Source: Bacillus sp. AFS037270
GTDB taxonomy: Bacteria; Bacillota; Bacilli; Bacillales_B; DSM-18226
DNA: 64,000 bases
Direction: 5' to 3'
NCBI RefSeq assembly: GCF_002585305.1
Contig: NZ_NUNF01000020.1
Coordinates: 119,862 to 183,861 of the forward strand
A model generated the notes under the pieces. That model saw only the letters and a list, made by a program, of their open reading frames with translations, was not told where the DNA came from and ran no database searches. The translations under genes and the position numbers were made by a program. Below, in pieces: positions 54,301 through 62,407 of this stretch. Each line of letters opens with the position of its first letter. The first letter of the stretch is position 1.

Positions 54301-54474
54301 GCTATATCAGGTAACGGGGATGCGATCATTTCCCAAACACTGGGTGTAGTGGTGGTAGGTGGAATGATCAGTTCAACACTTATTTGCCTGTTAGTTATTC
54401 CGATTATGTATCAGTGGATTAGTGGGAATCAGAATCATTCAAAGTCAAAACACGACCAAGAACTTTCAGCATAA
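51388..54474 (+). CDS. RND-family efflux transporter (AcrB/SwrC-like)
   Basis: A 1028-residue inner-membrane protein with twelve helices and two large extracellular loops (about 35-330 and 560-850), the RND architecture. The helix-4 charged residues needed for proton flow are visible in GRVVDDSIVILDNM, and the second half has TGIVVTNGIVLVDKIERNLREG. The N-terminus MKRAILIVTLIGLILVWGG is typical of the SwrC/HAE1 group that acts alone in Gram-positives; no membrane-fusion or outer-membrane partner is nearby. Substrates may be lipopeptides, drugs or lipids. The ribosome binding site is weak (GGATAAG). It sits between Pho-controlled genes without an obvious PHO box of its own. Confidence 0.9.
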   Translation: MKRLINETMKRAILIVTLIGLILVWGGMSAWQIQRDYLPEINNSTLSVTIRADNYQAEQVKAQITGPIQQAVRVVEGLEDVETTSFNGGALISLNFPMSYDMEQAEEQVSQALDTIKLPAGTEKPLVTRLSTHSMPIIRMSLMGSSANITENTLRTAIQEDFVNRLKTVPGVKDVRVSGGGTAGYAVKLRLEDLKKAGLSVNDVKRSLAENYTTGIEGKVSNNQVSIPVQVTGWGFNQQDLMQLPIGNGEGKSVQLSNVADISNSIVNLETISRTDGKPSVLLDVLKTSSSNITDVSSRVKSTMKDIPALKNKDIQVSILFDQGEQVNASLKGLIKEGLLGCLFSMICVFLFFRKVRSTLLIALSLPICLLATTGLLKTMGISLNLLTVSGLIVAMGRVVDDSIVILDNMNQKVNEAHGKTSVQLLTDAVCEMIPAIVSSTATTVAVYVPIALIGGLVSSAFSGFAWSVVIALVISLLVSILVVPVLYNFFWRGKPVSRDDDFEGISHKVLSWVFNRKKIVVSVCLALFMIASAGAAFLPVNFLPAASSNSQIGVQVEMPQNTSLVEVDTEVKRIESILESNPKVKSFSSGLGSSFMPQSDDVFDAGGGWLQKPNFANLSIMVKEGTNVNALITSLQEQLNSLSSKAVFTVSNQNIAGDDSQLKINLSGADSQTLETMAQTIRSQLKLVPGLSIQGAADVDDHSTQYEITLNRKANEHYGIKLDDVLERIQQYTAEGTKGFISINQNTYPVVIHTDKQNGNSQDIFSLLGSEVFIGKDEQKVSLDQLALLMPAGTSVIQEKDGHPFAVITANIISSDIGHVTKLVKDQLKKIPLPDGVDYSFAGAPEQVYQMIFEMAIALFFSILLVLVIISSVFQGWKAPLSVLICIPLAFIGSVIGMFIFRLEWNLAALVGLLMLTGIVVTNGIVLVDKIERNLREGFEPSKAIILGTAARVRPVLMTAGTTILTLLPLAISGNGDAIISQTLGVVVVGGMISSTLICLLVIPIMYQWISGNQNHSKSKHDQELSA

Positions 54475-54502
54475 AATGAATTTATTTAAGTTGGTATAGT
54501 AG

Positions 54503-54530
54503 AGCGGAACTGAATCGTTCCGCTTTTTCC
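54503..54530 (+). terminator. Terminator after the RND gene
   Basis: AGCGGAAC (54503-54510) pairs with GTTCCGCT (54517-54524), followed by Ts. Confidence 0.88.
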
Positions 54531-54597
54531 TATTCTATTTCCAACTTACAGAGATATCTTTTAATAATTAAACTATTAAAATAATAAAAATTAGACT

Positions 54598-54636
54598 TTT
54601 ACAAAACCTTTACATTCACTTCAAACTCAATTAATA
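54598..54636 (+). promoter_or_regulatory. PHO box before the second pstS
   Basis: TTTACA (54598), TTTACA (54609), TTCAAA (54620) and TTAATA (54631) recur at exactly 11-bp intervals, ending 83 bp before the start codon. This is the clearest PhoP-type box in the window. Confidence 0.8.
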
Positions 54637-54718
54637 ATCATGGTCTATATTTATAACTGTAAGGAAAACAAATAGATTCATATAATAATATGAATCAAAA
54701 TAGGGGGAAATAAAGCAA

Positions 54719-55645
54719 ATGAAACGTTTAAAAAATTTAAGCCTTCTTACATTATTAGCTGCAGTAATGGTTTTCATGGCAGCTTGTGGAGGCGGTACAT
54801 CAACTGATAAAACAGAAGGCACTAGTAAAGAAACTCCTAAAACGGAGGAAAAGAAAGAACTTTCAGGTTCATTATCTATTTCTGGTTCATCTGCAATGCA
54901 GCCTTTAGTAGCAGCAGCTGCTGAGGAATTCATGGCTCAAAATCCAAACGTTGATGTTCAAGTACAAGCCGGTGGATCTGGTACAGGTTTATCACAAGTT
55001 GCAGAAGGTTCTGTACAAATTGGTAACTCAGACGTATTTGCCGAAGAAAAAGAAGGCATTCCAGCTGATCAGCTTGTTGATCATAAAGTAGCTGTTGTAG
55101 GTATGACTGCTGCTGTTAACCCTAAAGTAGGTATAAAAGATATTAAAAAAGAAGATTTAATTAAAGTATTCACTGGAAAAATCACTAACTGGAAAGAACT
55201 TGGCGGAAAAGACCAAAAAATCGTTCTTGTAAACCGTCCTGACTCTTCAGGTACACGTGCAGTATTCAATAAGTTTGCTCTTGATGGTGCAACTCCTGCT
55301 GAAGGAATCACAGAAGACTCTTCAAACACTGTTAAAAAGATTATTAACGAAACAGATGGCGCCATTGGTTACCTTGCATTCTCATACTTTACTGATAAAT
55401 CTGTAACACCTCTTTCCATTGATGGTGTAGAACCAACTGCTGAAAATGTACAAACTGGTAAATTCCCAGTATGGGCGTATGAGCATTCATATACAAAAGG
55501 TGAAGCTACAGATCTTGCTAAAGCATTCCTTGATTTTATGATGTCAGAGGATATTCAAAACAATCTTTTAAAAGAACAAGGATATCTACCTGTAACAAAA
55601 ATGGAAGTAGAACGTGATGCAAAAGGAAATCAATCAAATAAATAA
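54719..55645 (+). CDS. pstS: Phosphate-binding lipoprotein PstS (copy 2)
   Basis: A 308-residue lipoprotein, nearly identical along most of its mature length to the PstS at 38317 but with a different signal peptide (lipobox FMAAC) and a longer Thr/Lys/Glu-rich linker. Phosphate-binding motifs SGSSAMQPL, GGSGTGLSQVAEG and NRPDSSGTRAVFNKF are intact. No permease or ATPase follows, so it probably feeds the PstCAB encoded upstream. It has its own PHO box and terminator, which would allow extra binding protein to be made under starvation. The start is preceded by AGGGGGAAA. Confidence 0.95.
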   Translation: MKRLKNLSLLTLLAAVMVFMAACGGGTSTDKTEGTSKETPKTEEKKELSGSLSISGSSAMQPLVAAAAEEFMAQNPNVDVQVQAGGSGTGLSQVAEGSVQIGNSDVFAEEKEGIPADQLVDHKVAVVGMTAAVNPKVGIKDIKKEDLIKVFTGKITNWKELGGKDQKIVLVNRPDSSGTRAVFNKFALDGATPAEGITEDSSNTVKKIINETDGAIGYLAFSYFTDKSVTPLSIDGVEPTAENVQTGKFPVWAYEHSYTKGEATDLAKAFLDFMMSEDIQNNLLKEQGYLPVTKMEVERDAKGNQSNK

Positions 55646-55661
55646 GATTGATACCTCTAAG

Positions 55662-55697
55662 AAGGTAAATGCTGAATTCAGCATTTACCTTTTTTTG
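55662..55697 (+). terminator. Terminator after the second pstS
   Basis: AAGGTAAATGCTGAA (55662-55676) is a perfect palindromic partner of TTCAGCATTTACCTT, ending in a seven-T run. Its stem shares GGTAAATG with the hairpin after the first pstS. Confidence 0.92.
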
Positions 55698-55793
55698 CGT
55701 CTTAAGTAGTTTGTTCATTTATCGGAAACTGAAGGACTATTTTTGTACTTTTTTTAGATAAAATATGAAAATGCACATAATCGAATTTGAATT

Positions 55794-56531
55794 CTATTTT
55801 TTACTGCCCAGCTTCACCGAAATACGTAAGCCATATTGTATTATTTTTTCGATGAGAAAACGCTGCCTTTCCACTGATAAATTGAAGTTAACATAACCGA
55901 TGCTGAGCGCTCCTATTAGTTCGTTCGAGTGATTGAAGATAGGAGCTGCAACCGAGGAGGTGCCTTTTGTTTTTTCCCCGTGGCTTTCCCCATAACCTTG
56001 TTTACGAATAGTTTCTAACAGCTGTAAGAATGATTCCGAATCTTCTTCTGTAACTAATTCATTTACAATTTTTAGGGCTTCGTCCTTAGGCATATTTGCT
56101 AGCATAACCTTATTGGCAGCACCGATATTCATCGGGATTCTGATTCCCAGCTGATCATAAATCCGGATGGGGTTCTGAGGGCAGTCAATTCTCTCCATCA
56201 ATAAAGACTCTAAGCCTATAGGTTTGCTAAAGTAAACACTCTCTTCCACTTCATGCATTAACTTCTCCATTTCGGGACGAATCAGCCCTACAAAATCAAA
56301 GGTATCATACATCTTTAAGCCATATTCTAACCATGTATTACCCATTGAATAAAGTTTTAAATCCGGATCCTGTTGGACTAGTCCGTGTTTGATCATTGAT
56401 TGTAATAGACGATGCATGGTACTGACTGGCAGGTCACATACCTTAGATAAATCTGTTATAGAATACCACCTTTTTATATCGCTTTCATTAAGTACTTTAA
56501 TTACCTGCATTGCTCGGTCAATTGTTTGCAT
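55794..56531 (-). CDS. IclR-family transcriptional regulator
   Basis: About 245 residues: an N-terminal winged helix (TIDRAMQVIKVLNES, ITDLSKVCDLPVSTMHRLLQSMIKHGLV) and a C-terminal IclR effector domain (ESVYFSKPIGLESLLMERI, RIPMNIGAANKVMLANMP, GTSSVAAPIFNHSNELIGALSIG). The frame opens six codons earlier, but TAGGAGTGGG lies just before the ATG at 56531. It is divergent from the guanidino-compound genes and two palindromes lie in the shared gap, so it is the probable regulator of that operon, responding to a small carboxylate or amino acid. Confidence 0.9.
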   Translation of the reverse strand: MQTIDRAMQVIKVLNESDIKRWYSITDLSKVCDLPVSTMHRLLQSMIKHGLVQQDPDLKLYSMGNTWLEYGLKMYDTFDFVGLIRPEMEKLMHEVEESVYFSKPIGLESLLMERIDCPQNPIRIYDQLGIRIPMNIGAANKVMLANMPKDEALKIVNELVTEEDSESFLQLLETIRKQGYGESHGEKTKGTSSVAAPIFNHSNELIGALSIGYVNFNLSVERQRFLIEKIIQYGLRISVKLGSKK

Positions 56532-56596
56532 GAATCCCACTCCTATCATGTCTCTTTAGATATCCTATATAAAATAATCTGTAAATTCGAAATATA

Positions 56597-56625
56597 TTGA
56601 CATGCAATTTTCTTTACTATAATAT
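56597..56625 (+). promoter_or_regulatory. Probable sigma-A promoter of the guanidino operon
   Basis: TTGACA (56597-56602) is followed after 17 bp by TAATAT (56620-56625); TATAAT two bases earlier gives a shorter 15-bp spacer. It lies about 65 bp before the first start codon. Confidence 0.6.
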
Positions 56626-56636
56626 CATATTATAAA

Positions 56637-56674
56637 TTTCCATTATAAGAAAGTGTTTTCCACTATACGGAAAA
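56637..56674 (+). promoter_or_regulatory. Tandem palindromes, likely IclR operator
   Basis: TTTCC-N7-GAAA (56637-56652) and TTTTCC-N7-GGAAAA (56656-56674) are two related inverted repeats; the TTTCCA half-sites are 20 bp apart, two helical turns. They lie downstream of the probable -10 and just before the ribosome binding site, where a bound IclR-type protein would block transcription. Confidence 0.5.
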
Positions 56675-56690
56675 GAAAGGAGAGGTTGAC

Positions 56691-57557
56691 TTGGTTTCGT
56701 CAATGTATAAGAAACTTTATAAAGTCATTATGAAACATCCCAAAGATGCTTTCATCAATCAAGAACATTTGAGTAATGAATGGAAAAAATTCAATTACAT
56801 CCATGAACCAGATTACATAAAGGCACATCAAGAATTTGAACAGTTTCTTGCTATTATGAAAGAACATGTAGCTGAAATTGAGTTTTTACCTGCAACAGAA
56901 ACAGTAGGATTAGATTCTCTTTATGCCCATGACCCTGTAAAATTCACCACAAAAGGGGCAATCATTTTAAAATCAGGGAAAAAGCTGCGTCAGCCGGAGG
57001 CAGAAGCATATAAAAGTTTTTTACGTGAAAAGAACATTCCAATTTTAGGAGAACTCAGCGGTGATGCAGCGGCTGACGGAGGAGACCTAGTTTGGCTAGA
57101 CGATCGCACCTTGTTAATTGGCCGAGGGTATCGTACTAATGATGAAGCTATCCGCCAAATTCAAGAAATCACAAAAGATTTAGTGGATGAATGTATAATT
57201 GTTCACTTGCCGCATGCTCATGGAGAAGAGGAATGCCTTCATCTTATGTCTTTCATTAGTATCGTAGATGAAAATCTAGCGGTGGTTTATTCCAGATTAA
57301 TGCCTGTCTTCCTAAGACAGCTACTTATCAAGCGCGGCTTTAAATTAATAGAAGTGCCGGATGAAGAATATGATCGGCTTGGCTGTAATGTACTTGCCTT
57401 GGCACCAAGAGTTTGCATAATCGTGAGTGGGAACCCAAAAACAAAGCAACAATTATTTGATGCAGGAGCTGTTGTTTATGAATATGACGGAAATGAAATC
57501 TCTTATTTAGGGACAGGAGGACCAACGTGTCTCACATGTCCAGTAGTTCGGGAGTAA
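56691..57557 (+). CDS. Amidinotransferase/arginine-deiminase superfamily protein
   Basis: A 288-residue enzyme of the guanidino-modifying superfamily. The expected catalytic positions are visible: Asp in SLYAHDP, GGD in DAAADGGDLVWLDD, His in EECLHLMSF and a cysteine in the C-terminal GGPTCLTCPV, which holds two candidate Cys residues. Relatives hydrolyse or transfer the amidino group of arginine-like substrates. The start is a TTG with AAAGGAGAGG just upstream; the next ATG (56703) is too far from it. A dimethylargininase-type gene follows after 19 bp, so the two enzymes may share or divide substrates. Confidence 0.82.
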   Translation: MVSSMYKKLYKVIMKHPKDAFINQEHLSNEWKKFNYIHEPDYIKAHQEFEQFLAIMKEHVAEIEFLPATETVGLDSLYAHDPVKFTTKGAIILKSGKKLRQPEAEAYKSFLREKNIPILGELSGDAAADGGDLVWLDDRTLLIGRGYRTNDEAIRQIQEITKDLVDECIIVHLPHAHGEEECLHLMSFISIVDENLAVVYSRLMPVFLRQLLIKRGFKLIEVPDEEYDRLGCNVLALAPRVCIIVSGNPKTKQQLFDAGAVVYEYDGNEISYLGTGGPTCLTCPVVRE

Positions 57558-57576
57558 AAATAGAGGGGGACGAATC

Positions 57577-58338
57577 ATGTATAAAAATACGATTGTAAAA
57601 ATACCAGGTGAAACTTATGTAAATGGGCTAACCACTTCCAATCTGGGAAAACCAGAATTAGCAATAGCATTAGAACAGCATAAAGCTTATATTAATGCAC
57701 TAGAAAAATGTGGAACAAAGGTAACGGTTCTCCCATGTAATATTGAATTTCCAGATTCCACTTTTGTGGAGGATACAGCGGTACTGACCCCTAAATTTGC
57801 TGTTATTTCAAACCCAGGGGCTCTTTCACGGAACGGAGAAATCCATGATATGGAACCTGTTATCAAGTCTTTCTACGAAACTATTTATTATATTAAAGCT
57901 CCTGGAACTCTTGATGGGGGAGATATTTTACAGATTGAGGAACATTTTTACATTGGTGTTTCTGCGAGAACAAACTTAGAGGGTGCCGGACAATTAAAAC
58001 AAATTTTTGAGTCCGAGGGATATAAAGCAACGATTATTCATTTAGAGAAATTTTTTCATCTAAAGACAGGAATCGCCTATTTAGGGGACCAAACCATTGT
58101 TGTTGCTGGAGAATTTATTGACCATCCCGATTTCAACTCCTATAAAAAAATTATTGTTTCTCCCGAAGAGGAATATGCGGCCAATTGTGTCCGAGTAAAT
58201 GACTATGTCATAATTCCCGCAGGCAACCCTGTGACGAAACAAAAAATCAATGAAGCCGGCTATCAAACAATTGAACTTGAAATGTCTGAGTTTCGAAAGT
58301 TGGATGGCGGATTAAGCTGTTTGTCACTGCGCTTTTAG
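57577..58338 (+). CDS. Dimethylargininase (DDAH)-type amidinohydrolase
   Basis: A 253-residue enzyme of DDAH length and layout. The substrate-binding and catalytic motifs are present: FPDSTFVEDTAVL, GTLDGGDILQIEE, HLKTGIAYLG with the catalytic His, and GGLSCLSLRF with catalytic Cys248 at the extreme C-terminus. DDAH converts N-methylated arginines to citrulline and methylamines; some relatives use other guanidino compounds, so the substrate is not certain. It lies between another amidinotransferase-like gene and an amino acid permease. Confidence 0.87.
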   Translation: MYKNTIVKIPGETYVNGLTTSNLGKPELAIALEQHKAYINALEKCGTKVTVLPCNIEFPDSTFVEDTAVLTPKFAVISNPGALSRNGEIHDMEPVIKSFYETIYYIKAPGTLDGGDILQIEEHFYIGVSARTNLEGAGQLKQIFESEGYKATIIHLEKFFHLKTGIAYLGDQTIVVAGEFIDHPDFNSYKKIIVSPEEEYAANCVRVNDYVIIPAGNPVTKQKINEAGYQTIELEMSEFRKLDGGLSCLSLRF

Positions 58339-58370
58339 TAGACTGCAAATTAAGAGGGGTGGGAGAGAGG

Positions 58371-59801
58371 ATGGGAAATCAAGGGATTCAACAAGAACAA
58401 TTAAGTCGGTCTATGAAACGGCGCCATTTGTTCATGCTTTCTTTAGGGGGAGTCATTGGAACTGGTTTATTTTTAAATGCTGGTTATACGATTAATCAGG
58501 CAGGAGCAGGTGGTGCCTTAATAGGGTATATATTTGGCGGCATCATTTTGTACCTTGTAATGGTGTGCTTAGGGGAGCTTGCTGTCTATATGCCTGTTAC
58601 TGGATCATTTCAAACGTATGCAAGTAAATTTATTAGTCCATCGGCCGGCTTTTCTCTGGGGTGGATGTATTTCATAGGTTCTGCGACTACTGCAGGAGTA
58701 GAATTCACGGCAGCAGGAATCCTTATGAAGCGATGGTTTCCAGATATATCTGTTTGGGTTTGGTGTGCGATATTTATTCTCCTGTTATTTTTATTAAATG
58801 CCTTAACGACAAGAGGATTCGCTGAAGCCGAATATTGGTTTTCTGGAATTAAAGTTATAGCCGTGATCTTTTTTATCATCATAGGTGTTGGGGCAATAGT
58901 TGGAATTATTCCATTGGAGGATAGGCCTGCTCCTTTAATGCACAACTTAGCACCCACTAGTTTATTCCCTGCTGGGATTGCCATTCTCTTTGTCACAATG
59001 ATGAATGTTATCTTTTCGTATCAAGGTTCAGAGTTGATTGGCATTGCAGCGGGTGAGAGCGAAGAACCTCAAAAGAACATACCTCGTGCCATTCGCAACG
59101 TGTTAGTAAGAATTATTGTCTTTTATCTTGCCTCTATTATCATCTTATCAGCCATTTTTCCAACGAAAGAGCTTGGATTACTAGAAAGCCCATTCGTGAC
59201 TTTAATGGACCTGGCTGGAATTCCATTTGCACCAGATATTATGAACTTTGTCATTCTGACAGCCATTTTATCAGTAGGGAACTCATGTATCTATGCATCA
59301 ACCCGGCTATTGTGGGCAATGTCTCATGAAGGAATGGCACCGAAAGTGTTTGGGAAATTATCCAAACGGAAGGTCCCTTTTTCAGCCCTCGTCTTTACTA
59401 TGATTTTTTCATTATTATCTTTGTTAACAAGTGTAATTGCTGCTGATACAGTTTTTGTATTATTGATGTCTATTGCCGGAATATCGGTAACCATCTCATG
59501 GATAGGAATTGCCCTTTCCCAATTTATGTTTCGCCGTAAATACCTGCGGCAGGGTGGGAAATTAGAGGATTTACAGTATAGAGTTCCCTTCTACCCACTA
59601 ATTCCTCTCATTTGCATTGTATTTTGTGTTTCAATATTAATATTCTTAGCATTCGATCCAACCCAATTAATAGGACTCCTCATTGGACTAGGATTCCTGG
59701 TTATTTGCTACTTTTCCTTCTATTTCAAAAATAGGGTGTCAGGCACCACAAATGTACACGGTCCATCACAGGTGGACAGTGATCTTTCACAAAAAAATTA
59801 A
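58371..59801 (+). CDS. Amino acid permease, APC superfamily (AAT/RocE-like)
   Basis: About 476 residues with twelve helices. The first helix carries LGGVIGTGLFLNAGYTINQA, the unwound substrate site of the AAT family; FSYQGSELIGIAAGESEEPQ and RNVLVRIIVFYLASI follow as usual. The closest functional group recalled is the arginine/ornithine permeases RocC and RocE, which fits import of a guanidino amino acid for the neighbouring enzymes. GAGGGGTGG precedes the ATG at 58371; a GTG at 58359 lies within that sequence and is less likely. Confidence 0.88.
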   Translation: MGNQGIQQEQLSRSMKRRHLFMLSLGGVIGTGLFLNAGYTINQAGAGGALIGYIFGGIILYLVMVCLGELAVYMPVTGSFQTYASKFISPSAGFSLGWMYFIGSATTAGVEFTAAGILMKRWFPDISVWVWCAIFILLLFLLNALTTRGFAEAEYWFSGIKVIAVIFFIIIGVGAIVGIIPLEDRPAPLMHNLAPTSLFPAGIAILFVTMMNVIFSYQGSELIGIAAGESEEPQKNIPRAIRNVLVRIIVFYLASIIILSAIFPTKELGLLESPFVTLMDLAGIPFAPDIMNFVILTAILSVGNSCIYASTRLLWAMSHEGMAPKVFGKLSKRKVPFSALVFTMIFSLLSLLTSVIAADTVFVLLMSIAGISVTISWIGIALSQFMFRRKYLRQGGKLEDLQYRVPFYPLIPLICIVFCVSILIFLAFDPTQLIGLLIGLGFLVICYFSFYFKNRVSGTTNVHGPSQVDSDLSQKN

Positions 59802-59866
59802 GCACAATTTTTAATATATTAAAATACTACTTTATTAAGAATTGATTTCAAAGGAGTATAAGGATT

Positions 59867-61489
59867 ATGGAGCAGCTTAGGTGGGGAACACCGGACAAAT
59901 TAAGAGGATTGTTGTGTGAACTAGTCAGTTGGCATAGTATGACATTAACGGAAGGTGAGCGTGAATTTCCCGGCAAAGTTCAGGCGAAGCTAAAAGAACT
60001 CCAATACTTTCGTGACAATCCTAACAACTTGGGACTGAATAAAGCGGATTTGGGTCGTCGCTTTTTAACGGCGTTATATAAGCATAAGGAAGTTAAGGAC
60101 ACGATCGTATTAATCAGTCATTTTGATACTGTGAATACTGAAGAATATGGGGACCTTCAGCCATTTGCCTATCAACCTGAAGAGTTGACAAAATTACTTT
60201 TTGATAGAATTGATGAATTACACGGCGATGCACAAGTGGATCTTCTATCGGGTCAATATTTATTTGGACGCGGGACAATGGACATGAAAATGGGACTTGC
60301 GATGCACATGGGGTTACTGGAAAAAGCATCAGTTGAAAAATGGCCGATTAATCTCCTGTTGCTCACCGTCCCTGATGAGGAGGTTAACTCCTCAGGTATG
60401 CGAGCAGCCATACCAAAACTATTAGAACTAAAAGAAGAGTACTGTCTCCACTATAAACTTTTCTTAAATGGGGAGCCAGTCTTTACACAAGAGCCCGGTG
60501 ACAGAAGTTATTATATTTATTCTGGATCAATCGGAAAAATTATGCCGTCCGCACTCTTTTATGGGAAAGAAACACATGTAGGTGAGCCGCTTAGCGGTAT
60601 TACTGCACCATATATTGCTTCATTTTTGACTCAGCGCATGGAATGGAATTTGAGCCTGCAGGAAAATGTAATGGGAGAATCCACACCGCTTCCCGTGACA
60701 CTTCAGCAAAAGGATTTACGATTGGAATACTCCGTTCAAACCCCATACCGCTCAGCAGCATTGTATAACGTTTTTTTAATGAAACAGAAGGCAGAAGAAA
60801 TTATGGTGAAATTTGAAATAATCGCTCAAGAAGCTGCGATGGCATGCAATCAATCCTATCAAGGTGTTTGTCTTAAGCAATCCGTCAAGCCCGTCGGAGA
60901 AGTCCGAGTTTTGCGTTTTGAGGATCTACAGTCGCATGCAATTCGAAAATTCGGCCGTGAATTAGTTGAGAAAGTGAAAGCAGAGGTTCAAGCTAACTCC
61001 AACTGGGATGATCGTGAAAAATCCTTACGAATTACCGACAGCCTGATGATTGAGTGCCAAGAACTCGCACCGGCGATTGTGTTAATGTTTGCACCTCCCT
61101 ATTATCCAGCAGTTAATTCATCTGACGATCATCTTGTTAACAAATGTGTTAAATATGTGAGAGAAAAAGGACTGGAGAAATTTGCTTTACCAGTCAAACA
61201 AGTTCATTATTTCAATGGAATCAGCGACTTAAGCTATGTAAACTATCAAGATGATGGAAAAGGCTGGACTGCCTTTAAAGCAAATACACCGGTATGGGGG
61301 AGCAGCTATACCATCCCTTTTGATGAAATGGCACAACTACAGGCTCCTGTCTTAAATGTCGGGCCGTTTGGCAAAGATGCCCATAAACGGACGGAGCGAC
61401 TACACATGAAAAATGCCTTTGAAGAGGTTCCATTCCTTGTTGAAGGAATGATTAAAATGATTTCTTCAAGTATGTATAAGATACCGTAA
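59867..61489 (+). CDS. rocB: RocB-like M20 family hydrolase (arginine utilisation)
   Basis: A 540-residue protein matching RocB in length and order. Metal-binding M20 motifs are VLISHFDTVN (about 84-93), GRGTMDMKMGLA and LLTVPDEEVNSSGMRAA; the C-terminal half (VHYFNGISDLSYVN, GPFGKDAHKRTERLHMKNAFEEVP) is characteristic of RocB. RocB belongs to the arginine regulon in B. subtilis but its reaction is not established. Linkage to two guanidino-modifying enzymes and a permease suggests hydrolysis of an arginine-derived amide or similar compound. Start is supported by AAAGGAG. Confidence 0.88.
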   Translation: MEQLRWGTPDKLRGLLCELVSWHSMTLTEGEREFPGKVQAKLKELQYFRDNPNNLGLNKADLGRRFLTALYKHKEVKDTIVLISHFDTVNTEEYGDLQPFAYQPEELTKLLFDRIDELHGDAQVDLLSGQYLFGRGTMDMKMGLAMHMGLLEKASVEKWPINLLLLTVPDEEVNSSGMRAAIPKLLELKEEYCLHYKLFLNGEPVFTQEPGDRSYYIYSGSIGKIMPSALFYGKETHVGEPLSGITAPYIASFLTQRMEWNLSLQENVMGESTPLPVTLQQKDLRLEYSVQTPYRSAALYNVFLMKQKAEEIMVKFEIIAQEAAMACNQSYQGVCLKQSVKPVGEVRVLRFEDLQSHAIRKFGRELVEKVKAEVQANSNWDDREKSLRITDSLMIECQELAPAIVLMFAPPYYPAVNSSDDHLVNKCVKYVREKGLEKFALPVKQVHYFNGISDLSYVNYQDDGKGWTAFKANTPVWGSSYTIPFDEMAQLQAPVLNVGPFGKDAHKRTERLHMKNAFEEVPFLVEGMIKMISSSMYKIP

Positions 61490-61554
61490 TGAAATAACTA
61501 AATTGAACTGCACCGATTTCTGGGAGCAGTGTTTAATCAATGAATAATTGAAAT

Positions 61555-61587
61555 AAGGTCATTGAGATTCAATCTCAATGACCCTTA
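61555..61587. terminator. Bidirectional terminator between rocB and the Sel1 gene
   Basis: GGTCATTGAGATT (61557-61569) pairs perfectly with AATCTCAATGACC (61571-61583). T-rich flanks are short, so strength is uncertain. Confidence 0.72.
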
Positions 61588-61605
61588 CTAGTATGTTTGA
61601 ATACA

Positions 61606-62253
61606 TTATTTGTATGTACTCAAGCCATATTGAATGGCTCCCACAAACCCATGCTTTGCTGATTCGATAATTAATTCATAGGCTTCTTCAAACCTAAGTT
61701 GATTTTCTAGCAATAATGCAAGATTTAACATAGAAGGGGGATTGCCTAAATTAATTGCATTCTTATAGTAGCTTTCTGCTTTTTTATAATCAGGTAGAAT
61801 GTCAGAGTAACCAAATTGATAAATTTTACCTAATGCGTCTAATGCTTCAATTTCACCTTGAGTTGCAGCCATATTTAGGTTATGCAATGCTTGATTAACA
61901 TCCAAAACAACCCCTAAACCTTTAAGATACATAATCCCTTGGTAATAAAGAGCACCTGCATGTCCAAGAAAGGCAGCTTTCGAAAAATAATCAAATGCCC
62001 TTAGGTAGTCTTTTGCAATACCTAATTGTTCACTTCCAAAATAGTGATGTTTACCCATTTCGAACTCCGCAGCTGGAAATCCTTTATTAATTATTTGAGT
62101 TAGCATCTCTATTGCTTCCAGAAAGCTTTCAGTTTCGTAAAATCTTTTATATTCTTTAAAGAGCTTCTGTGGAGTTTCTTCTTCTTTCTGAATTTGATCG
62201 GTATTAAGCATTTTATTAAAGTCATTATTAATCTTAGATTCATTAGATTTCAA
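61606..62253 (-). CDS. Sel1-repeat (TPR-like) protein
   Basis: A 215-residue soluble protein built of Sel1-like repeats, e.g. AEFEMGKHHYFGSEQLGIAKDY, ALYYQGIMYLKGLGVVLDVNQA, ALDALGKIYQFGYSDILPDYKKA and SMLNLALLLENQ; about four repeats follow a polar N-terminal ~45 residues. Such repeats bind other proteins. No signal peptide is present, so it acts in the cytosol. A good ribosome site (TTAGGAGGGAT) precedes the ATG. No partner is suggested by neighbours. Confidence 0.82.
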   Translation of the reverse strand: MKSNESKINNDFNKMLNTDQIQKEEETPQKLFKEYKRFYETESFLEAIEMLTQIINKGFPAAEFEMGKHHYFGSEQLGIAKDYLRAFDYFSKAAFLGHAGALYYQGIMYLKGLGVVLDVNQALHNLNMAATQGEIEALDALGKIYQFGYSDILPDYKKAESYYKNAINLGNPPSMLNLALLLENQLRFEEAYELIIESAKHGFVGAIQYGLSTYK

Positions 62254-62407
62254 ATTAATCCCTCCTAATACTTCTTTTTATAATTGAGTGAGATGGAAGA
62301 TGTAAGTAAAGAAAATTAAACCACTAGTGCTGGTCTTATTATAGGGGAACCCATTTGTTTTCAAGAGATCGTATTTTTAATAAGTATAATTAGGATGGAT
62401 AAATGAA

